This document shows positions 1-4,664 of a stretch of 10,821 nucleotides of DNA, in pieces; the stretch's first letter is position 1, and each line of letters begins with the position of its first letter. This stretch comes from CAZRZN01 sp964604565. GTDB taxonomy: Bacteria; Pseudomonadota; Alphaproteobacteria; Rhodobacterales; Rhodobacteraceae. Location: the NCBI GenBank assembly GCA_964604565.1, contig CAZRZN010000133.1, positions 1 to 10,821 on the forward strand, written 5' to 3'. A model generated the notes under the pieces. It was given only the letters and a program-made list of their open reading frames with translations. It did no database searches and was not told the DNA's origin. Made by a program: the position numbers and the translations under genes.

Positions 1-188
1 GAGCGCCCGACAATCCGCTTGGCACACATGCGATGTATCTCGACTGGCCCGCCTATCTGATCCACGGCACACATGACACGCGCAAGATCGGCCGGCCGTC
101 TTCCGACGGGTGCATCGGTCTCTACAATGAGAAGATCGCAGAGCTTTTCGAGATCACCGAGATCGGGACGCAGGTGCGTTTGATCTGA
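1..188 (+). CDS. L,D-transpeptidase (YkuD domain), C-terminal fragment
   Basis: Only the last 61 codons are visible; the frame begins at base 3, the stop is TGA at 186-188, and the start lies outside the window. L,D-transpeptidases form 3-3 peptidoglycan cross-links or attach proteins to peptidoglycan in the periplasm, using a catalytic cysteine. The fragment contains the end of a YkuD domain: IHGT (fragment residues 20-23) and SSDGCIGLYNEKI, with the expected nucleophile Cys37 of the fragment. The usual family motif is S-H-G-C-[IV]-R; here the His is Asp and the Arg is Gly. I believe this variation occurs in related proteins, but I cannot check it. The chain ends in GTQVRLI, a normal end for the domain, so the gene appears intact at its 3' end. 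A signal peptide cannot be assessed. Confidence 0.85.
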   Translation, partial: APDNPLGTHAMYLDWPAYLIHGTHDTRKIGRPSSDGCIGLYNEKIAELFEITEIGTQVRLI

Positions 189-229
189 CCGGCCCGGGTG
201 CTCTGCCTGCATTGACTCTTTGCTGCGGG

Positions 230-246
230 GCGGCGAAAACCGCCGC
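230..246 (+). promoter_or_regulatory. Small GC-rich hairpin before scoA
   Basis: GCGGCG (230-235) pairs with CGCCGC (241-246) around an AAAAC loop. It lies between the L,D-transpeptidase stop and the scoA ribosome binding site. No T-run follows, so it is not a classical terminator; it could be a weak transcript end or a leader hairpin. A TTGACT at 212-217 resembles a -35 box, but no convincing -10 follows at the right distance. Confidence 0.25.
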
Positions 247-272
247 ATTCCGAGGACAAGGGGGCAGATGCG

Positions 273-977
273 ATGAAAAAGGTCTATGGCTCGGCGGCAG
301 AGGCGCTTGACGGCGTTCTGCACGACGGGATGTTGATTGCCGCGGGCGGGTTCGGCCTGTGCGGGATACCGGAACTGCTGATTGACGCCATCGTCGAAAG
401 CGGCGTCAAGGATTTGACCGTGGCCTCCAACAACGCCGGTGTGGACGATTTTGGTCTGGGCAAGCTTCTGGCCACCCGTCAGGTCAAGAAGATGATGTCT
501 TCCTACGTTGGAGAAAACGCCGAGTTCATGCGCCAGTATCTCGCGGGCGAGTTGGAGCTGGAGTTCAATCCGCAGGGCACGCTCGCCGAACGGATGCGCG
601 CCGGTGGCGCGGGGATCGCCGGTTTTTACACGCGCACCGGCTACGGCACGCAAATCGGCGACGGCAAGGAGGTCAAGGTCTTCGACGGTGACCACTACAT
701 CCTCGAAAGAGGGATCTTCGCAGATCTCGCCATCGTCAAGGCCTGGAAGGCGGACACCAGCGGCAATGCGATTTTCCGCAAGACGGCCCGCAACTTCAAT
801 CCGCCGGCCGCGATGTGCGGAAAGATCTGTGTCATGGAAGTCGAAGAGATCGTCGAGCCGGGCGAACTGGAGCCCGACCACATCCATCTGCCGGGAATTT
901 ATGTGCATCGCCTGATTCAGGGTGAGCATGAAAAGCGGATCGAGAAGCGCACCGTGCGCAAGCGGGAGGACGCCTGA
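273..977 (+). CDS. scoA: 3-oxoacid CoA-transferase (SCOT) subunit A
   Basis: This is the alpha subunit of succinyl-CoA:3-oxoacid CoA-transferase, which with the beta subunit moves CoA from succinyl-CoA to acetoacetate in the cytoplasm. At 234 residues it has normal family length. The N-terminal CoA-transferase signature is present at residues 18-34 (DGMLIAAGGFGLCGIPE), followed by the typical NNAG, GELELEFNPQGTLAERMRAGG and GIPAFYT-like (GIAGFYTRTGYGT) segments. The ATG at 273 is chosen because AAGGGGG (258-264) sits 8 bases upstream; the ATG at 268 is in another frame. The stop overlaps the start of scoB (TGATG), so the two are translationally coupled. Together with the neighbouring PHB genes, the likely role is acetoacetate activation during PHB or ketone-body use. 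A homologous 3-oxoadipate CoA-transferase (PcaI) is the main alternative, but no aromatic-degradation genes are nearby. Confidence 0.93.
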   Translation: MKKVYGSAAEALDGVLHDGMLIAAGGFGLCGIPELLIDAIVESGVKDLTVASNNAGVDDFGLGKLLATRQVKKMMSSYVGENAEFMRQYLAGELELEFNPQGTLAERMRAGGAGIAGFYTRTGYGTQIGDGKEVKVFDGDHYILERGIFADLAIVKAWKADTSGNAIFRKTARNFNPPAAMCGKICVMEVEEIVEPGELEPDHIHLPGIYVHRLIQGEHEKRIEKRTVRKREDA

Positions 978-1600
978 TGCCCTGGGATCGTGATCAGATG
1001 GCCGCGCGCGCGGCCGAAGAGCTTGAAGACGGCATGTATGTGAACCTCGGGATCGGCATCCCGACGCTGGTGGCGAATTACACCGGCGACAAGGACATTA
1101 CCTTGCAGTCAGAAAACGGCATGCTGGGTATGGGCGCCTTCCCACTTGAGGGGGACGAAGACCCGGACCTGATCAACGCGGGCAAACAGACCATCACGGA
1201 ACTGCCCAAGACCGCCTATTTCGACAGTGCCACCAGCTTTGGCATGATCCGGGGTGGCAAGATTGCGGCGGCCATCCTCGGGGCCATGGAAGTGGCCGAA
1301 AACGGTGACCTCGCCAACTGGATGATCCCTGGCAAACTCGTCAAGGGTATGGGCGGCGCGATGGATCTTGTAGCCGGTGTCGGTCGGGTGATCGTGGTGA
1401 TGGACCACACGAACAAGCACGGTGACAGCAAATTGCTGAAGGAATGCACTCTGCCTCTGACCGGCAAGGGGGTGGTCAACCGGATCATCACCAACCTTGG
1501 CGTTCTGGACGTGGTCGAAGGTGGGCTGAAGATCATCGAATGCGCCGAGGGCGTGACCGAGGATGAGCTGCGCGCCGCAACCGAGGCGACAATCGTCTAA
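977..1600 (+). CDS. scoB: 3-oxoacid CoA-transferase (SCOT) subunit B
   Basis: This is the beta subunit of the same enzyme, carrying the catalytic glutamate that forms the enzyme-CoA thioester. The signature LQSENGMLGMG is present, with the catalytic residue Glu46 in S45-E-N-G48. The GIGIPTLVANY segment (residues 25-35) and KGMGGAMDLVAG are also typical. At 207 residues it is close to the family norm of about 210-220. It starts with ATG at 977, sharing one base with the scoA stop, which indicates a two-gene operon making equal amounts of both subunits. The gene ends at TAA 1598-1600; a hairpin begins 15 bases later. Nothing is broken or unusual in it. Specificity for acetoacetate rather than 3-oxoadipate is inferred from overall sequence resemblance and from the PHB gene context. 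Confidence 0.93.
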   Translation: MPWDRDQMAARAAEELEDGMYVNLGIGIPTLVANYTGDKDITLQSENGMLGMGAFPLEGDEDPDLINAGKQTITELPKTAYFDSATSFGMIRGGKIAAAILGAMEVAENGDLANWMIPGKLVKGMGGAMDLVAGVGRVIVVMDHTNKHGDSKLLKECTLPLTGKGVVNRIITNLGVLDVVEGGLKIIECAEGVTEDELRAATEATIV

Positions 1601-1614
1601 ATGAAGGCCATGAC

Positions 1615-1643
1615 GATGCGATTGGGTTCACGCCCATCGCATC
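1615..1643 (+). terminator. Candidate scoB transcript-end hairpin
   Basis: GATGCGAT plus GGG (1615-1626, one T bulged) pairs with CCC plus ATCGCATC (1633-1643) around a TTCACG loop, giving an 11-pair stem. It lies 15 bases after the scoB stop. No clear T-run follows, so termination here would be non-canonical; position and stability are the only support. Confidence 0.45.
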
Positions 1644-1650
1644 GCCTGCT

Positions 1651-1700
1651 CATCTCATACCCGTTTTATCTGTTGTCGGAAAACACGGGGCCATGAGATG
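1651..1700. repeat. Imperfect long inverted repeat
   Basis: CATCTCAT (1651-1658) and ATGAGATG (1693-1700) are an exact inverted pair. Inside them CCCGTTTT (1660-1667) pairs, with one bulge, with AAAACACGGG (1680-1689). The whole could fold into a hairpin of about 50 bases, with a loop around 1668-1679. It may belong to the scoB transcript end or be a remnant of a dispersed palindromic element. No function is recognised. Confidence 0.35.
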
Positions 1701-1910
1701 GCACATAACCAGCGGACAGATTAGGCGATCCGGGGGTTTCACCTGTGATCGCGGTCTGGTCATTCTTTCCGACGTTCTCGATTGGTGCGGGTCGGCACAA
1801 CTGGTCAGGTCGCGCCTGCTCTCGCAGGCAATGGCCAACGGGTCCTCCGCTTCTTGCGAAGCGACCGCCCGCTTGGTCCCACGTCGTGCGACACGGAGGC
1901 CCAAACTTTC
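1701..1910. other. Non-coding spacer with small palindromes
   Basis: No credible gene is seen here: open frames crossing it run through the N gap and lack ribosome binding sites and recognisable motifs. It contains two perfect six-pair hairpins 18 bases apart. One is GCCTGC/GCAGGC (1814-1829, loop TCTC) and the other is CGCTTC/GAAGCG (1848-1863, loop TTGC). A short GTCG/CGAC pair follows near 1883-1892. A structured RNA is possible, but no known family is recognised. Confidence 0.4.
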
Positions 1911-1943
1911 AAACAAAAAGAGGCAGGATCCGAAGATCCTGCC
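1911..1943 (-). terminator. Rho-independent terminator for phaP (left copy, with T-tract)
   Basis: On the minus strand a perfect nine-pair stem, GGCAGGATC with its complement, encloses a TTCG tetraloop closed by a C-G pair, the especially stable UUCG type (1922-1943 with flanks). It is followed immediately by TCTTTTTGTTT (1921 down to 1911), a proper T-tract. It lies downstream of the minus-strand phaP gene and serves it naturally once the artificial gap is collapsed. The same hairpin without visible T-tract is found at 2077-2098. Confidence 0.8.
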
Positions 1944-1976
1944 CCAGGTCATTGCGCCAAAATGGGAGGAGACGGC
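1922..1976 (+). repeat. 55-bp exact direct repeat, left copy (end of left contig)
   Basis: These 55 bases are identical to 2077-2131. The left copy ends exactly at the last base before the N run, and the right copy begins exactly at the first base after it. This is what two contigs with an unmerged 55-base end overlap would look like. The repeat contains the TTCG-loop terminator hairpin and most of the anti-SD hairpin described at 2077-2135. Confidence 0.95.
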
Positions 1977-2076
1977 NNNNNNNNNNNNNNNNNNNNNNNN
2001 NNNNNNNNNNNNNNNNNNNNNNNNNNNNNNNNNNNNNNNNNNNNNNNNNNNNNNNNNNNNNNNNNNNNNNNNNNNN
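1977..2076. other. Scaffold gap of exactly 100 N
   Basis: There are exactly 100 undetermined bases, the conventional placeholder for a gap of unknown size. Because the flanking contig ends are identical over 55 bases, the true distance is probably smaller than zero, meaning that the 55-mer occurs once. Open reading frames running through the Ns are meaningless. Confidence 0.97.
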
Positions 2077-2131
2077 GGCAGGATCCGAAGATCCTGCCCC
2101 AGGTCATTGCGCCAAAATGGGAGGAGACGGC
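2077..2131 (+). repeat. 55-bp exact direct repeat, right copy (start of right contig)
   Basis: This is identical to 1922-1976 and begins at the first base after the N run. See the left copy for the interpretation as contig overlap; a genuine tandem or dispersed repeat is the alternative. Confidence 0.95.
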
Positions 2132-2135
2132 GCAA
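2077..2135 (-). ncRNA. Candidate anti-SD hairpin plus terminator in phaP 3' UTR (cuckoo/CcsR-like)
   Basis: Read on the minus strand, starting 22 bases after the phaP stop, TTGCGCC (2135-2129) pairs perfectly with GGCGCAA (2113-2107). The 15-base loop contains CTCCTCCC. Eight bases further on is the nine-pair TTCG-loop hairpin (2098-2077), whose T-tract is visible in the other copy at 1921-1911. Small RNAs of the 'cuckoo'/CcsR family in Rhodobacteraceae and relatives are known for a CCUCCUCCC-type motif in hairpin loops upstream of a terminator. The match here is in architecture and motif (eight of nine motif bases). It could be a small RNA processed from the phaP mRNA, or only a structured 3' UTR. 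No separate promoter is evident. Confidence 0.4.
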
Positions 2136-2156
2136 ATTCCATTCGGCCGAAACCGA

Positions 2157-2606
2157 TTACTTCGACGCGGCGGTCGCTTTTTTGGCAGTCGCCGACATCT
2201 CGTCGGTTGCTTTCTTGACAGCTGCGGTCGCGTCCTCGGACATGTCCTTGCCAGCGGCCATCAGCAGTTCGACGGTGTCCATCTGAACTTTCTTGGCGAT
2301 TTCGGCGTAGGCGGCCATGTGCTCGGCGGCCACTTCGGCCTGACCGGACGCAAAGTCGGTCATGGCTTTGGCGTAGTCGGCCGGATCGGATTTCGCCTTG
2401 GACATGTCGGCCAGCTTGGTCAGCGTGTCCTTGGTCCAGGTTGCGGACAGTTCGGTCGACTTCTGGGCAGCTTCAAGAGCCACGCCCGAAAGCTTCTCGT
2501 TCATCGATGCGGTTGTCTTGAATGCATCTTCCATGGCTTTGTTGTCCACGGGGAATGCACTCATCATGTCTTTCATCATCACTGTGAAGTCTTGAGTCTG
2601 TGCCAT
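2157..2606 (-). CDS. phaP: Phasin (PHA granule-associated protein)
   Basis: Phasins coat polyhydroxyalkanoate granules and control their size and number. This 149-residue protein is Ala/Lys/Met-rich, predicted almost wholly helical, and carries the Phasin_2-type pattern (FTVMMKDMMSAFPVDNKAMEDAF near the start, then amphipathic helices such as EVAAEHMAAYAEIAKK). It has no signal peptide and ends in an Ala/Lys-rich tail. The ATG at 2606 is supported by AAGGAA (2615-2620 on the minus strand) 8 bases upstream. It lies 123 bases downstream of phaC on the same strand, but has its own likely promoter with PhaR-type operators, fitting the usual PhaR control of phasin genes. A strong terminator follows. 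In related genomes phaR is commonly the next gene; it is not seen here. Confidence 0.92.
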   Translation of the reverse strand: MAQTQDFTVMMKDMMSAFPVDNKAMEDAFKTTASMNEKLSGVALEAAQKSTELSATWTKDTLTKLADMSKAKSDPADYAKAMTDFASGQAEVAAEHMAAYAEIAKKVQMDTVELLMAAGKDMSEDATAAVKKATDEMSATAKKATAASK

Positions 2607-2665
2607 TCTGGTAATTCCTTGTCTCTTGCTACTTCGGGCCCACCCCGGTGTTCGCGACTGACCTC

Positions 2666-2694
2666 AATATGCATGCTGCACTGCGGCATTTCAA
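2666..2694 (-). promoter_or_regulatory. Likely sigma70 promoter of phaP
   Basis: On the minus strand, TTGAAA (2694-2689) and CATATT (2671-2666) are separated by 17 bases. This is a good housekeeping promoter for a GC-rich alphaproteobacterium, about 50 bases before the phaP ribosome binding site. The 17-base near-palindrome at 2673-2689 fills the spacer, so a bound repressor would block RNA polymerase directly. Confidence 0.6.
2673..2689. promoter_or_regulatory. PhaR-like operator 1 in the phaP promoter
   Basis: ATGCTGCACTGCGGCAT is a 17-base near-palindrome with one mismatched pair besides the centre. It contains CTGC-ACT-GCGG, one base off the CTGC-N3/4-GCAG sequence described for Rhodobacter sphaeroides PhaR (recalled from the literature). 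It sits exactly between the -35 and -10 boxes of the predicted phaP promoter. Confidence 0.6.
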
Positions 2695-2703
2695 GGGGAT
2701 TTT

Positions 2704-2714
2704 CTGCACTGCAG
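2704..2714. promoter_or_regulatory. PhaR-like operator 2 upstream of phaP
   Basis: CTGCACTGCAG is a perfect match to CTGC-N3-GCAG and is followed by CAT, as in operator 1. The centre-to-centre distance to operator 1 is 28 bases. It lies just upstream of the phaP -35 box and 15 bases beyond the phaC stop codon. Confidence 0.6.
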
Positions 2715-2729
2715 CATTAATCTTGCAAG

Positions 2730-4532
2730 TCACTGAATTTGCTTCGCCGCCTTGAGCTTTACATAAGTGCCTGGTGCCGGAGCGAGAGGTTTGTAGGTCG
2801 AATCGCCCGGCACGCGCGCATCCACCTGCTTGCCAGAGCGTTTTTTCAGCCAGGCCTCCCAATGTGGCCACCACGAGCCTTCGTGGAACTCTGCCGCTTC
2901 GCCCCATGCGTCGAAATCGAGGCTCAGGTCGTCATGGACGTAATGGCCGTATTTGCCCTTTGACGGGGGATTGACGATGCCGGCGATATGGCCGGATTGG
3001 CCCATGACGAATTGCTTGGACCGCGAGCCCATCATCTGCACCCCCCGGTATACGTCGCGCGCCGCGGCGATGTGATCGCTCTCGGTGGCTATGGACATCA
3101 GCGGAACATCCACGTCGCGCACGCTCAGCGTTTCGCCGAACATCTCCAGCGTGCCTTCAGCGAATTCGTTGCGCTGACACAGGCCACGCAGATACTGGCT
3201 GAACATCTTGCCGGGCAGGTTGGCGCCATCGCCATTCCAGTAAAGCAGGTCGAAGGCCGGGGGCGTCTCACCCATCATGTAGGACCGGATCGCGGGGCCG
3301 TAGATCAGGTCATTCGAACGCAAGAAGGAAAACGTGCGCGCCATGATGAAGGAGGGCAGGATACCCTCCTGATTGATTTCTTCCTCCAGTCCGTCGGCAA
3401 AGTCATCCTGAAGGAATGGCGTGAATTCCCCCTGATCGCTGAAGTCGGCCAAAGCGGTAAAGAAGGTCGCGGATTTGACCGATTTGTCGCCGCGTTTCTT
3501 CATCAAGGAAAGCACAAGGCCAAGCGTCGTCCCGGCGATGCAATAGCCGACGGCATTGACCTTTTCGACGCCGCAGACCTCCTTCACGATATTGATTGCG
3601 GTCAGATAGCCTTCATCGACATATTCCTCCAGACCGACGTCCCGGTAGGACGCGTCGGGGTTGATCCAGCTGACCACGAACAGCGTGTAGCCCTGATCGA
3701 CAATCCAGCGGATCAGGCTGTTTTGCGGCTTCAGGTCCAGAATGTAGAACTTGTTGATCCAAGGTGGGAACAGGACGATCGGCGTTTCATGGACCTGTTC
3801 GGTGGTGGGGCTGTATTGAATGACCTCCATCATCCGATTGCGGTAGATCACCTCACCCTGCGCGGTGGCGATGTTCTCGCCGATCTCGAAGGCGCTTTCA
3901 TCCGCCAGCCGCACGACCAGTTCGCCATTGTTGGCTTCCAGATCGGCCACGAGATTTTCAAGACCGCGAACGAGACTGTCTCCCTCGGTCTCGACCGCCT
4001 TCATGAGCGCTTCGGGGTTGGTGGCCAGAAAATTCGTCGGCGCGAACATGTCGACGATCTGCTGGCTGAAAAACCGAAGCCGCCGCTTTTCGCGTTCGTC
4101 CATGTCATCGATCGCCTCGACAGCCTGCTTGATGGCCTCGGAATTGATCAGATACTGCTGCTTTACGTAATTGAAATATGGATGGGTGTCCCAGAGCGGG
4201 TTCTTGAAACGCTTGTCACGGGGGCCGGGATCCTCCGGCGCGGCCAGTTTGCCCTTGGCCAGCGTCTGCTGCACCTCGACAAAATGTGTGACGGTCTTGC
4301 CCCAAAAGCTCACCTGCTGCTCGATCAGCTTGGCGGGATTGGTCATCCATTCCTGTGCGTAGGCCTGCGCCGCTTTGGTGTAAAGCGCGCTGTCCGGGCC
4401 GTTCAGCGCGGTCGGAGTCGGATGCCGGTGGGTCAGAGCCGATACAAGTCTCTTGCTAAGCTCTTCGACCCGCTCGAGATTCTCCTCCAGCCGCGCGTGG
4501 CTTTCACCTGCGGCAACCTCGTTCGTTGTCAT
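2730..4532 (-). CDS. phaC: Class I poly(3-hydroxyalkanoate) synthase
   Basis: This enzyme polymerises (R)-3-hydroxyacyl-CoA (usually 3-hydroxybutyryl-CoA) into PHA at the granule surface. The 600-residue length fits class I synthases (about 560-610). An N-terminal PhaC_N region (WxxNPxxLxxxQ, RFxxPxW) is followed by an alpha/beta-hydrolase core. The expected catalytic triad is visible: Cys331 in GYCIAG, Asp486 in ATESDHIA and His515 in GQSGHIAGIVNPP, with spacing like that of Cupriavidus PhaC. The lipase-like box reads GYCIAG, with Ala where the consensus has the last Gly. I chose the ATG at 4532, which has AGGGGGA about 11 bases upstream, over the in-frame TTG at 4541, which would lie only 2 bases from that site. 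It is divergent from phaZ and upstream of phaP on the same strand. Confidence 0.95.
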   Translation of the reverse strand: MTTNEVAAGESHARLEENLERVEELSKRLVSALTHRHPTPTALNGPDSALYTKAAQAYAQEWMTNPAKLIEQQVSFWGKTVTHFVEVQQTLAKGKLAAPEDPGPRDKRFKNPLWDTHPYFNYVKQQYLINSEAIKQAVEAIDDMDEREKRRLRFFSQQIVDMFAPTNFLATNPEALMKAVETEGDSLVRGLENLVADLEANNGELVVRLADESAFEIGENIATAQGEVIYRNRMMEVIQYSPTTEQVHETPIVLFPPWINKFYILDLKPQNSLIRWIVDQGYTLFVVSWINPDASYRDVGLEEYVDEGYLTAINIVKEVCGVEKVNAVGYCIAGTTLGLVLSLMKKRGDKSVKSATFFTALADFSDQGEFTPFLQDDFADGLEEEINQEGILPSFIMARTFSFLRSNDLIYGPAIRSYMMGETPPAFDLLYWNGDGANLPGKMFSQYLRGLCQRNEFAEGTLEMFGETLSVRDVDVPLMSIATESDHIAAARDVYRGVQMMGSRSKQFVMGQSGHIAGIVNPPSKGKYGHYVHDDLSLDFDAWGEAAEFHEGSWWPHWEAWLKKRSGKQVDARVPGDSTYKPLAPAPGTYVKLKAAKQIQ

Positions 4533-4563
4533 TGGAAACAAATCCCCCTATCTTCGCACTTGC

Positions 4564-4592
4564 AGCATACCGTCGTGGGTATCGGGGGGCAA
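4564..4592 (-). promoter_or_regulatory. Candidate phaC promoter with PhaR-like half-site
   Basis: In the 132-base divergent phaC/phaZ spacer, the minus strand carries TTGCCC (4592-4587), a 17-base spacer and TATGCT (4569-4564), each four of six to consensus. The -10 overlaps ATGCTGC (4568-4562), the same half-site seen in the phaP operators; its partner half is degenerate (GTGCGAA). Regulation by PhaR is possible but weakly supported. No clear phaZ promoter is seen on the plus strand. Confidence 0.35.
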
Positions 4593-4664
4593 AGCGACGA
4601 ATTGGCTCGGCTTCGGGTGCGCGGTCTTCCGCTGGCCCTCAGGAACGATAAAGGAGTAGCTGTT

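Noticed and set aside
2117..2127. GGGAGGAG on the plus strand as a ribosome binding site
   Set aside because: No start codon follows at a usable distance, and it is the complement of the CTCCTCCC loop of the minus-strand hairpin.
1922..2131. CRISPR array or transposon ends suggested by the 55-base direct repeat
   Set aside because: There are only two copies, exactly abutting the N run, and no spacers, transposase or terminal inverted repeats are seen; contig overlap explains it better.
1650..2720. Several open frames spanning the N gap
   Set aside because: They are open only because Ns are not read as stops; the sequence on both sides is hairpin-rich spacer or antisense of phaP.
2988..4664. 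Long plus-strand open frame antisense to phaC, in frame with phaZ
   Set aside because: It mirrors the phaC coding sequence, has no family motif or ribosome binding site, and the phaZ start is well supported at 4665. Long antisense frames are common opposite GC-rich genes.
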